A stretch of 16,404 bases of DNA, taken from the NCBI GenBank assembly GCA_900555725.1, contig USMD01000038.1:1-16404 (forward strand), in the 5' to 3' direction. How positions within the stretch are numbered: position 1 is the stretch's first letter; every line of letters begins with the position of its first letter. The stretch is from an uncultured Garciella sp. GTDB lineage: Bacteria; Bacillota; Clostridia; Eubacteriales; Garciellaceae. Positions 8,073-15,396 of the stretch are shown in pieces. Both the position numbers and the translations under genes were made by a program. The notes under the pieces were generated by a model, which worked only from the letters and a program-made list of their open reading frames with translations, was not told the origin of the DNA and ran no database searches.

Positions 8073-8732
8073 ATGCAATATTGTAATCATTGTAAAGTTC
8101 AAATAAGGGGAAATAAAAGAAAATGCCCCCTATGTAAAAGTATTCTTCTTAAAGGGGATCCAGACCAGGAGATCTTTCCTAGCATTCCTCCTTCTTATGA
8201 AGGACATTTGGCTATAAAAATCATGATTTTTATTTCCATTACAGCCATGGTAGGAAGTTTTGCCATTCATCAAATCTTCCCTACCTATGTAAATTGGCCT
8301 ATCCTTGTGGTATTTGGACTTTTAAGTATGTGGGTTAGTTTCATTGTGGTAATACAAAACAGATATCATATCTCTAAAAACATCCTATGGCAGGTAGCTA
8401 TTGTATCCATACTTTCTATCTTATGGGACTGGAAAACCGGTTGGCGAGGATGGTCCCTAAACTATGTAATTCCTACTACCTGTGTTGCTGCAATGTTTGT
8501 CATGTATGTAATCGCTAAGATTATGCGGCTAAGTGTCAGGGATTATATTCTATATTTTTTACTAGATGGATTATTCGGCATTATTCCTGTTGTATTTATC
8601 CTCCTTGACTGGATTGATGTAATGTATCCCTCTGTCATCTGTGTATCCATAAGCATTATCTTTATAGCAGCCATCTTTATATTTCAAGGGGAGAATATAA
8701 AAGCGGAGCTACACAAAAAGATGCATGTATAA
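8073..8732 (+). CDS. DUF6320-type membrane protein with N-terminal zinc ribbon
   Basis: 219-residue protein. The N-terminus is a compact zinc ribbon with two CxxC knuckles, Cys4/Cys7 and Cys18/Cys21. About six membrane segments follow: residues about 46-69, 74-93, 102-120, 129-148, 158-181 and 188-205, then a short basic cytoplasmic tail ending KKMHV. GAGGAGGG lies directly before the ATG. It starts 15 bp after the acyltransferase stop, so the two are surely co-transcribed and probably work together. No catalytic residues are recognisable. The ribbon could bind the partner enzyme or nucleic acid at the inner membrane face. The name DUF6320 is from memory of the domain architecture. Confidence 0.85.
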   Translation: MQYCNHCKVQIRGNKRKCPLCKSILLKGDPDQEIFPSIPPSYEGHLAIKIMIFISITAMVGSFAIHQIFPTYVNWPILVVFGLLSMWVSFIVVIQNRYHISKNILWQVAIVSILSILWDWKTGWRGWSLNYVIPTTCVAAMFVMYVIAKIMRLSVRDYILYFLLDGLFGIIPVVFILLDWIDVMYPSVICVSISIIFIAAIFIFQGENIKAELHKKMHV

Positions 8733-8762
8733 GGAAAAATTCTATTTATCTTTCCTTTTTAT
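8731..8762 (+). terminator. Possible weak terminator after the DUF6320 gene
   Basis: AAGGAAA (8731-8737) can pair with TTTCCTT (8751-8757) and is followed by more T, giving an A/T-rich 7-bp stem right at the stop codon. It is weak, but it is the only candidate before the next transcription unit. The rest of the gap to 8993 has A/T-rich promoter-like sequence and a direct repeat TATGACAG (8940-8947 and 8975-8982), with no gene I could support. Confidence 0.4.
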
Positions 8763-8993
8763 ATCATCCGTCAATTTCTTCGAGGATTCTATAAGAAATT
8801 AATTTTGATCGTTTGGATTGCTCCTATATTTTTTATACGCTGGGAATATCAAAAGTGGTAGTCTTTGGATAAAAGTTAACTAAAGCATAATAAAATATTA
8901 CCTGTCCTGATTAAAAAATTGCAACTTGTATATTTACATTATGACAGTTAATAGTAAAATAATGTTAAATAAACTATGACAGGAGGTTAAAAA

Positions 8994-10130
8994 ATGAACA
9001 CACCAATGTTAATGACACCAGGTCCTACTTTTATCCATGAAGATGTGAGAAAAGCAATGGCAAAAGAAATTACAAATCCAGATCTAGACTTGAATTTTTT
9101 TGATTATTATCAAGAAACTTGCGAAGAGATTAAAAAAATATTTCATACTAAAAATGATGTTTTTATTTTAAGTGGTGAAGGGATCCTCGGACTGGAAGCA
9201 GCCTGTTGCTCTCTCATTGAACCAGGAGATAGAGTCCTTTGCATAGATAATGGTCTCTACGGAAATGAATTTGCTAATTTTGCTAAAATATATGGAGCAG
9301 AAGTTACTTATTACAAAAGCGATTATAGAAGTCCTGTATCGGTAAAAGAATTAGAAAAATTTCTTCAATCAGAAAAGAATTTTAAGGTGGCAACCCTTGT
9401 CCATTGTGAAACTCCTTCAGGGATTACCAACCCAATAGATACCCTATGTCCTTTACTTAAGAAATATGGAATTCTTACCATTGTAGATTCTGCTTCCGGT
9501 GTTGGAGGGGAAGAGATGCAAGCAGATAAATGGAAGATAGACATTGTACTAAGCGGTTCCCAAAAATGCCTTTCTGCTGCACCAGGATTAACCATAATAA
9601 GTATAAGTGAGGATGCCTGGAACAAAATTCACAACCGCTCTACTCCTATTCAAGGATTTTACTGTAATTTAGAGATCTGGGAAAATTGGTATCAGAACAA
9701 ATTCTTTCCCTACACCCAGCCCATTAGTGACATTTTTGGATTAAGAAAAGCAATAGAGAGATATTTGTCCAATCCTGATATATTGGTTCAATATAAAAAA
9801 ATAGCAAAGGCAACAAGGGAAAGCTTAATCCAATCAGGACTTCAATTATACCCTCTAGATGGTTACTCCAATACCGTTACCACTATTTGTATCCCTGAAG
9901 AAATTTCTTATGCAGAACTCTTTGAAAATATGCTAAAGGGCTATAACATCATGATCGGTGGAGGCCTTGGAGCTTTAGAAGGAAAAGTCTTTAGAATTGG
10001 ACATATGGGGGAAAATTGCAAAGAAGAAAAGGTATCTCTCACCTTAAAGGCCTTAGACCAAGTATTAAGAAAATACGGAGTTCCCCTAGAGAAAAATATT
10101 CATAAAGAATTCATAAATCTATTAGATTAA
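8994..10130 (+). CDS. Class V PLP-dependent aminotransferase (alanine/serine-glyoxylate type)
   Basis: 378-residue fold-type I PLP enzyme of the class V aminotransferase family, relatives of alanine-glyoxylate, serine-pyruvate and ureidoglycine-glyoxylate aminotransferases and AEP transaminase. MTPGPT at 7-12 is the usual N-terminus. LSGEGILGLEAA at 59-70 is the PLP phosphate-binding turn. Asp165 in VDSASGVGG pairs with the pyridine nitrogen. SGSQKCLSAAPGL at 187-199 carries the Schiff-base Lys191. Arg346 region GKVFRIGHMG binds the substrate carboxylate. Length is typical (about 380). AGGAGG seven to eight bases upstream supports the ATG at 8994. It appears monocistronic, so context does not choose the substrate; a two- or three-carbon amino/oxo acid pair such as alanine/glyoxylate is likeliest. 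Confidence 0.9.
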   Translation: MNTPMLMTPGPTFIHEDVRKAMAKEITNPDLDLNFFDYYQETCEEIKKIFHTKNDVFILSGEGILGLEAACCSLIEPGDRVLCIDNGLYGNEFANFAKIYGAEVTYYKSDYRSPVSVKELEKFLQSEKNFKVATLVHCETPSGITNPIDTLCPLLKKYGILTIVDSASGVGGEEMQADKWKIDIVLSGSQKCLSAAPGLTIISISEDAWNKIHNRSTPIQGFYCNLEIWENWYQNKFFPYTQPISDIFGLRKAIERYLSNPDILVQYKKIAKATRESLIQSGLQLYPLDGYSNTVTTICIPEEISYAELFENMLKGYNIMIGGGLGALEGKVFRIGHMGENCKEEKVSLTLKALDQVLRKYGVPLEKNIHKEFINLLD

Positions 10131-10143
10131 TCTTATAGTATCA

Positions 10144-10183
10144 GGGCGAAAAACCCACGGTTTCAATCGTGGGATGAAAGCCC
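10144..10183. mobile_element. IS200/IS605 end-like hairpin (probable element remnant)
   Basis: A nested symmetric hairpin: outer GGGC (10144-10147) pairs with GCCC (10180-10183), and inner CCCACG (10154-10159) with CGTGGG (10168-10173). They are separated by 6-nt internal loops (GAAAAA/ATGAAA) and an 8-nt loop. The CCCACG...CGTGGG core with GGGCGAAAAA/ATGAAAGCCC flanks resembles the end hairpins of tnpB-bearing IS200/IS605 elements, as I remember them. No tnpA or tnpB remains here. On the minus strand the inner stem is followed by TTTTT, so it could also act as a terminator in that direction. Confidence 0.45.
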
Positions 10184-10207
10184 ATTCTTTACTGAAGATC
10201 CTGCTGT

Positions 10208-10312
10208 CTATTCACATTCATCAGATTCAGTTTCAAATTCTAGATCGAAGACCCTTTGATGTAATTCCTGAAAGACATAAATGTCATCACTAAAATTTAT
10301 ACCTCTTTTCAT
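10208..10312 (-). other. 34-codon minus-strand ORF beside the IS-like hairpin (unrecognised)
   Basis: ATG at 10310-10312 reads MKRGINFSDDIYVFQELHQR, then a strongly acidic tail ending ESDECE, with the stop at 10208-10210. There is no Shine-Dalgarno, and an in-frame stop lies directly before the ATG. It runs into the IS-like hairpin, whose minus-strand side ends in TTTTT. It also covers the promoter of the metallo-hydrolase gene. It could be the tail of a lost transposase gene, a small protein, or chance. Confidence 0.2.
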
Positions 10313-10336
10313 CTATGGGCAAAATTATGGTATGAT
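10308..10336 (+). promoter_or_regulatory. Candidate extended -10 promoter of the metallo-hydrolase/transporter pair
   Basis: TATGAT (10331-10336) is preceded by TGG, an extended -10 (TGn), while the -35 (TTCATC at 10308-10313, 17-bp spacer) is poor. It lies 20 bp upstream of the ATG, with AGGAGGTGA between, so the leader is very short. Confidence 0.45.
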
Positions 10337-10355
10337 TTCATAGGAGGTGATCCAT

Positions 10356-11048
10356 ATGATAATAAAACATTTATCCCATAGTGGATTTGTTGTGGAAGAT
10401 GAGAAAAACGTATTTATTTTTGATGCAACTAGACCAATAGATTTACCCAATCAAGGAAAAAATATCTACCTATTTGCCAGTCATTCCCATAGAGATCATT
10501 TTAGTTTAGAAGCAATGGAAAATCTTTCTCAGAAAGAAAAAGTCCATTTTATTTTAAGTGCAGATATTTCTCAAAAAATATTTAAAAGTAAATTAGCTTC
10601 CCTATTTTTCTTAAAGCCCTATGAAACTATCACTATTGATGGAGTAGATATCTCTACCTATGGCTCCACCGATTTAGGCAATTCTTATTTGGTAAGCGTG
10701 AATGGAAAAAGTTATTTCCATAGTGGAGACTTAAACTGGTGGCACTGGGAAAAAAGAATGACCCCTACTCAATTAAAGAACGAAGAATTGAACTTTAAAA
10801 AAGAAGTGGATCTACTAAAGGGAAAATCCATAGACTTTGCCTTTATTCCTGTAGATCCAAGATTAGAAGAATATGCCTATTTGGCAATGAATTATTTTAT
10901 TAAAACAGTAAATTTCAAATACATCATCCCCATGCATTCTTTTGGTCAATACGGCTTTTATAAGGATTTAGAGTCGCATCTTGACTTAGGGGGTACCACT
11001 CTTCTAAATGTAGAAAGGGAAAACCAAATTCTATATAATGAAAAATAA
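10356..11048 (+). CDS. MBL-fold metallo-hydrolase (UlaG-like)
   Basis: 230-residue metallo-beta-lactamase-fold protein, probably a dinuclear Zn or Mn hydrolase of the UlaG-like type. Metal ligands: His43-x-His45-x-Asp47-His48 (SHSHRDHF), the third-ligand region FHSGD at 121-125 (His122, Asp125), and His194 in IPMHSFGQYG. The true start is ATG at 10356: AGGAGGTGA (10342-10350) sits eight bases upstream, whereas an upstream in-frame GTG at 10347 falls inside that RBS. No signal peptide is present, so it is cytoplasmic. The next gene begins 11 bp after its stop, so it is co-transcribed with the ferritin-like/VIT1 protein. The substrate is unknown; family members act on phosphodiesters, lactones or thioesters. 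Confidence 0.88.
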   Translation: MIIKHLSHSGFVVEDEKNVFIFDATRPIDLPNQGKNIYLFASHSHRDHFSLEAMENLSQKEKVHFILSADISQKIFKSKLASLFFLKPYETITIDGVDISTYGSTDLGNSYLVSVNGKSYFHSGDLNWWHWEKRMTPTQLKNEELNFKKEVDLLKGKSIDFAFIPVDPRLEEYAYLAMNYFIKTVNFKYIIPMHSFGQYGFYKDLESHLDLGGTTLLNVERENQILYNEK

Positions 11049-11059
11049 GGGGAGATTTT

Positions 11060-11938
11060 ATGAATTCTAGAATTTTGGAAAAAGTAAAACTTCTTCAGCA
11101 AGCAGAAATAACGGAAAATGCCATTTATATAAATATTGCAAAAAATTTAAAGGACGATAAAAATCGCAAAACCTTGCTAAGAATTGCAGAAGAAGAGCTT
11201 AAACATTATGAAGTCTGGAAAAAATATACTAAGGAAGAAATCAAGCCAGTGAAAAAGGAAGTCACTTTTTATACCCTATTAGCAAAAATACTTGGTTATA
11301 CCTTTGCCATTAAAAGAATGGAAAATCAAGAGAACAAGGAAGAACTAGAGTCTATTTTTGACCAAGAATTATTGGAAGAAATTCCTGAAGCAGAAAAAAT
11401 CTATCAAGATGAACTTATTCATGAGAAAAAACTCATTGATCTTTTAGATGAGGAAAGACTTCGCTATGTGGGTTCCATGGTCCTTGGACTTAACGATGCA
11501 TTAGTAGAATTTACCGGTAGCCTTGCAGGGTATTCCTTTGCTATGCAAAGTAATAAGCTAATTTCCCTGGCTGGATTAATTACAGGAATTTCCGCTACCT
11601 TATCTATGACAACCTCAGAGTTTTTATCAGTTCGTTCCGACGGAGCAGAAAACCCTATAAAATCCGCTAGTTATACCGGTGTTGCCTACCTATTTACTGT
11701 CATTTTATTAATTATGCCCTATCTTATCCTACCGGACCAATGGTATGGGGTAGCCCTAGGAGTTATGCTAATATTTGCTGTGGGCATTATTGCTATATTT
11801 AATTATTATATCGCCGTAGCCAAGGATTTATCCTTTAAACATCGCTTTAAGGAAATGTCTATTATCAGTTTAGGGGTCTCTGGACTATCCTTTGTCATCG
11901 GGCTTTTAGTAAAACACTTTTTAGGAATTGACTTATAG
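11060..11938 (+). CDS. Ferritin-like domain fused to a VIT1/CCC1 metal transporter (MbfA-like)
   Basis: 292-residue inner-membrane protein. Residues about 1-130 form a rubrerythrin/ferritin-like four-helix domain with two metal motifs, Glu46-x-x-His49 and Glu118-x-x-His121, plus Glu16 and Glu19 in the first helix. Residues about 135-290 are a VIT1/CCC1 Fe2+/Mn2+ transporter: YVGSMVLGLNDALVEFTGSLAGY at 136-158 is the family signature, then about five membrane helices with SMTTSEFLSVRSD at 182-194. Known fusions of this kind (MbfA) export iron, the ferritin domain binding or oxidising Fe2+ in the cytoplasm. GGGGAG lies before the ATG. It is the second gene of a two-gene operon with the MBL protein. 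Iron/manganese detoxification is likely; the metal preference is inferred from the family only. Confidence 0.9.
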   Translation: MNSRILEKVKLLQQAEITENAIYINIAKNLKDDKNRKTLLRIAEEELKHYEVWKKYTKEEIKPVKKEVTFYTLLAKILGYTFAIKRMENQENKEELESIFDQELLEEIPEAEKIYQDELIHEKKLIDLLDEERLRYVGSMVLGLNDALVEFTGSLAGYSFAMQSNKLISLAGLITGISATLSMTTSEFLSVRSDGAENPIKSASYTGVAYLFTVILLIMPYLILPDQWYGVALGVMLIFAVGIIAIFNYYIAVAKDLSFKHRFKEMSIISLGVSGLSFVIGLLVKHFLGIDL

Positions 11939-11996
11939 AACTTAATCCATTGTACTAATTCATTTAAAAAATAGATGCCTTCCTATACACTAGAAA

Positions 11997-12029
11997 GACT
12001 GCCTCTTGAATTTTATTCATAAGGCAGTC
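11997..12029. terminator. Two-way terminator between converging genes
   Basis: GACTGCCT (11997-12004) pairs with AGGCAGTC (12022-12029), and the inner TGAAT/ATTCA can add five more pairs. The plus side is followed by an A/T-rich stretch with TTTTT farther on; the minus side is followed by TTTCT. It lies 59 bp after the transporter gene and 22 bp after the flavodiiron gene, serving both. Confidence 0.75.
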
Positions 12030-12050
12030 CCAAATTTATATTTTTCTAAA

Positions 12051-13250
12051 TTATTTCATTGACTCCATAATACTATCCACAAGATCATCCATTGAATCAA
12101 TATCATTTTCTTTCATAGCGGAGTTTATGGATATCTCATTGTCTAAAATATTCATTTCTTTCATTTCATCTAAAAGTTCACGCATTAATTTGCCCGATTG
12201 AGGAGCCCAGGAACCATTTTCTATAAGGGCAAAAGTACGTTTTTGAAGATTTAATGCTTTCATGTCCATGATATAATTCAACATTGGCGGATAAATCTTT
12301 AAATTATAGGTTACACAGGAAAGAATCACATGGCTATATTTAAATGTTTCAGAAATTAAATAGGAGACATGGGTTTTGGAAACGTCATACATAACCACAT
12401 TGGTTATCCCCTTCTTCACTAACCTTATTGCCAAATTATTAGCAGCTGCCTCGGTATTTCCGTACATTGTTCCATAGACAATCATTACACCCTTTTCCTC
12501 AGGCTCATAACGACTCCATTTGTCATATTTATCAAGCAAATACTCAAAATCATTACGCCATACCAATCCGTGTAGCGGACAGATCATCTTAATATCCAGA
12601 GTGCTGGCTTTCTTAAGAAGAGCCTGAACATGAGGGCCATACTTTCCTACAATGTTTGTATAATACCTTCTAGCATCCTCAATCCAGTCGCGATCAAAAT
12701 TTACCTCATCATTAAACATCTTCCCATCTAAGGCGCCGAAAGTTCCGAAGGCATCAGCAGAAAATAGTATCCCATTAGTAGTATCATAGGTTACCATAGC
12801 CTCTGGCCAATGTACCATTGGAGCATCTACAAACATAACCTCATGTTTTCCAAAACTTATCTTATCACCTTCTTTGACTTCTATCTCTTGACCCTCGATA
12901 TCAAAGCCAAACTGGCGCATAAACATGAAAGCTTTTTCTGTGCTTACAATTTTTACATCAGGATAGCGAAGAACGATTTCTTCAATACAGGCTGCATGGT
13001 CTGGCTCCATATGGTTAATTACCATATAATCTAAAGGCCTATCCCCTAAAACCCCTTTGATATTTTCAAGGAACTGACGACAAACCGCCCAGTCTACTGT
13101 ATCAAATAAGACAGTCTTTTCATCTAAAAGTAAATAAGAATTATAGGAAACCCCCCGGGGAATGGGATGGATATTTTCAAAGAGAGCAAGACGATGGTCA
13201 TTGCCACCAACCCAATAAAGATCTTCAGTTATCTTCCTAACACAATACAT
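12051..13250 (-). CDS. fprA: FprA-type flavodiiron protein (O2/NO reductase)
   Basis: 399-residue class A flavodiiron protein that reduces O2 to water (and NO to N2O), taking electrons from rubredoxin or a coenzyme. Residues 1-250 are an MBL-fold diiron domain with all ligands: His80, Glu82, Asp84 and His85 (NHMEPDHA), His147 (MVHWPEAM), Asp166 (FSADAFG) and His227 (CPLHGLVWR). Residues about 255-395 are a flavodoxin domain with FMN loop GTMYGNTE (260-267). Length is the FprA norm (about 395-400). AAAGGAGG sits before ATG 13248-13250. The upstream gene ends 56 bp before it and carries a rubredoxin domain, the natural donor for this enzyme, so the pair probably forms one electron path. A PerR-like site precedes the transcription unit. 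It is cytoplasmic and protects an anaerobe. Confidence 0.96.
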   Translation of the reverse strand: MYCVRKITEDLYWVGGNDHRLALFENIHPIPRGVSYNSYLLLDEKTVLFDTVDWAVCRQFLENIKGVLGDRPLDYMVINHMEPDHAACIEEIVLRYPDVKIVSTEKAFMFMRQFGFDIEGQEIEVKEGDKISFGKHEVMFVDAPMVHWPEAMVTYDTTNGILFSADAFGTFGALDGKMFNDEVNFDRDWIEDARRYYTNIVGKYGPHVQALLKKASTLDIKMICPLHGLVWRNDFEYLLDKYDKWSRYEPEEKGVMIVYGTMYGNTEAAANNLAIRLVKKGITNVVMYDVSKTHVSYLISETFKYSHVILSCVTYNLKIYPPMLNYIMDMKALNLQKRTFALIENGSWAPQSGKLMRELLDEMKEMNILDNEISINSAMKENDIDSMDDLVDSIMESMK

Positions 13251-13306
13251 AGATTAAATCCTCCTTTATTATAAATATACATCTTACGTTTCTCTATTTA
13301 TGAAAA

Positions 13307-15214
13307 TTAAACTTCTATAAACATATCTTTTTCTTCCCCACAAATAGGACAAGTCCAATCCTCAGGTATATCTTTAAAAAGTGTCCCTGGAAGTACTTCC
13401 CCTTCTGGATCTCCCACGCCAGGATCATATTCGTAGCCACATCCATTACATACATAATGCTTCCAAGTCGGGGTGACCTTTTTAGGAACAGCTCTCTTCA
13501 TCTTTTTCATTGGTGGAGCTTCTTTCTTAGGCTCTCCATTGTCTAAGGCAGCTGTGAGTAGCGGCAAGATTTCCATTAAATCTCCAACAATACCATAGTC
13601 TGCATTTTTGAAAATCTTTGCATTGGGATCCTTATTAATAGCAACAATAGTAGTAGCATTCTTTATCCCCTTTAAATGTTGCCCTGCTCCTGAAATACCA
13701 CAGGCAATATAAAGATTTCCGTTGAATTTTTGACCAGACATACCGACATAACGATTTAGCGGTAGATACTTAAGGGTCTCGGCTACCGGTCGGGAAGATC
13801 CTATGGCCGCACCAGCTTGGACTGCCAAATCTTCTATAAGCTTCATATTTTTTTTCTTTCCTATTCCCTGTCCTACGCTAACTACTCTTTCTGCTTTGCT
13901 AATAGGAGTATCTAGAGGAATTCCTATTGTAAAATCATAACCATCTTTCTTAAGGGCCTCTACAAGAGCATCTATTCTTTCTTTAGCAGATCCTTCTTTA
14001 AAAATCACTTTCTTACGATACCCTGTGGCAGGACCCTGCTGAGAAACTTTAACTGTCCTGTCAGTCCTAGCCATTTTCCCAATAATATGGGAAGAAATAA
14101 CCACTCGCTGGATTTCATTAGTTCCTTCATATATGGTACAAATCTTAGCATCTCTATAAGCACGCTCAACTTCCATTCCTTTCAGATAACCGCTTCCACC
14201 AAATATTTGAAGGGCATCGTTGACAATCTCAAGACAAACGTCAGATGCATATTGTTTTGCCATAGCTGCTTCCATACTATAGGGCTCATGATTTTCCTTT
14301 AGCTCTGCTGCACTGTAAACAAGCAATCTGGCTGCTCTAAGTTTTGTAGCCATATCTGCTAATTTAAAGGAAACTGCCTGTTGCTGGCAAATGGGCTTGC
14401 CAAATTGAATTCTTTCTTTGGAATACTCCAGTGCATGTTCATAAGCACCCTGGGCAATGCCAAGAGCCTGCGCTGCAATCCCAATACGGCCCCCATCCAA
14501 GGTGGACATAGCAATTTTAAAACCTTGTCCTTCCTTGCCTAGTAAATTTTCCTTAGGCACTCTCACATTGTTAAAAATCAGCTCTGCCGTAGCGGAAGAA
14601 CGAATCCCCATCTTATCATAATGAGTACCAAAGCTAAATCCTTCCCAATCCTTTTCTACAATAAAAGCACTAATGCCACGGATACCGATATTCGGTGTAG
14701 TAACTGCAAAAACAACATAAGTATCCGCTTCTCCTCCATTGGTAATAAATATCTTTTCTCCGTTTAAGATATAATAATCTCCTTCTAAAACAGCAGTAGT
14801 CTCGGTACCGCTAGCATCACTACCGGCATTTTCCTCTGTAAGTCCAAAGGCTGCAAGTTTTTCTCCCGTAGCCAAGGGAATTAAGTATTTCTTTTTCTGT
14901 TCTTCCGTTCCATAGGCGGCAATAGGATAGGCACCCAAAGATGTATGGGCAGAAACAACTACGCCTGTACCACCATCTACCCTGGACAATTCTTCAACGG
15001 CTATTGCATAGCTAATGACATCTAGTCCAGCTCCACCGTATTTCTTAGGATATGGTATCCCCATCATACCCATTTTCCCTAGTTCATGAACGACTTCTGA
15101 TGGAAATTTATTTTCCTGGTCCAACATAAATGCAATGGGCTTTACTTTTTCTTCAGCAAATTCTCTGATTTTCATCCTCAAATTTTCATGTTGTGCAGTG
15201 GTCTTAAAATACAT
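13307..15214 (-). CDS. Acyl-CoA dehydrogenase / EtfA FAD domain / rubredoxin fusion
   Basis: 635-residue three-part flavo-iron protein. Residues 1-380 are a complete short-chain acyl-CoA dehydrogenase with FAD motif AFGLTEENAGSDASG (122-136) and catalytic base Glu363 in IYEGTNEIQR. Residues about 400-555 match only the C-terminal FAD-binding domain of EtfA: VGQGIGKKK (447-455), GSSRPVAE (472-479), GMSGQ, and the signature from LYIACGISG onward (501-545). An Ala/Pro/Lys-rich linker (556-585) leads to rubredoxin with Cys589, 592, 622 and 625. The EtfA N-terminal domain is absent and no EtfB gene is in the window. The start is ATG 15212-15214, which has GGGGGT before it; an upstream TTG at 15253 lacks an RBS. 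It is followed by fprA. It likely passes electrons from acyl-CoA to rubredoxin and on to FprA (inference). Confidence 0.93.
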   Translation of the reverse strand: MYFKTTAQHENLRMKIREFAEEKVKPIAFMLDQENKFPSEVVHELGKMGMMGIPYPKKYGGAGLDVISYAIAVEELSRVDGGTGVVVSAHTSLGAYPIAAYGTEEQKKKYLIPLATGEKLAAFGLTEENAGSDASGTETTAVLEGDYYILNGEKIFITNGGEADTYVVFAVTTPNIGIRGISAFIVEKDWEGFSFGTHYDKMGIRSSATAELIFNNVRVPKENLLGKEGQGFKIAMSTLDGGRIGIAAQALGIAQGAYEHALEYSKERIQFGKPICQQQAVSFKLADMATKLRAARLLVYSAAELKENHEPYSMEAAMAKQYASDVCLEIVNDALQIFGGSGYLKGMEVERAYRDAKICTIYEGTNEIQRVVISSHIIGKMARTDRTVKVSQQGPATGYRKKVIFKEGSAKERIDALVEALKKDGYDFTIGIPLDTPISKAERVVSVGQGIGKKKNMKLIEDLAVQAGAAIGSSRPVAETLKYLPLNRYVGMSGQKFNGNLYIACGISGAGQHLKGIKNATTIVAINKDPNAKIFKNADYGIVGDLMEILPLLTAALDNGEPKKEAPPMKKMKRAVPKKVTPTWKHYVCNGCGYEYDPGVGDPEGEVLPGTLFKDIPEDWTCPICGEEKDMFIEV

Positions 15215-15291
15215 ATATTTACCCCCATTTACTATATTCTTTAAAAAGTTCAATAGAACTTTAAGTCCTATCCATTTTGGTCATACTACTT

Positions 15292-15363
15292 CTATCTTTT
15301 TGGCTTAACATGTTTTTCTCTCTTCCAATCTTCACTTTGTACTAATTTTCTAGATTCATCCAT
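15292..15363 (-). pseudogene. Superoxide reductase N-terminal remnant (23 codons)
   Basis: ATG 15361-15363 with a perfect GGAGG eight bases upstream opens a 23-codon ORF reading MDESRKLVQSEDWKREKHVK, then PKR and stop. This matches the N-terminus of superoxide reductase (neelaredoxin/desulfoferrodoxin family), where D-W-K-x-E-K-H-V-P carries the catalytic Glu-Lys pair and first iron His (here Glu16, Lys17, His18). The remaining roughly 100 residues are gone: only 77 bp separate the stop from the next gene, and no frame continues the family. It is first in line behind the PerR-like site. A deletion remnant is likeliest; a translated leader peptide is the alternative. Confidence 0.6.
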
Positions 15364-15396
15364 GTTAAAATCCTCCTTATTATTTTTATTATCACT

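Noticed and set aside
8733..8871. In-frame 45-codon hydrophobic extension after the DUF6320 stop
   Set aside because: It has no start codon or RBS, and the protein's end (ELHKKMHV) looks natural. A terminator-like stem begins at the stop, so the extension is probably AT-rich chance.
15215..15253. TTG start adding 13 residues to the acyl-CoA dehydrogenase fusion
   Set aside because: There is no Shine-Dalgarno before the TTG, whereas ATG 15214 has GGGGGT and gives the standard family N-terminus.
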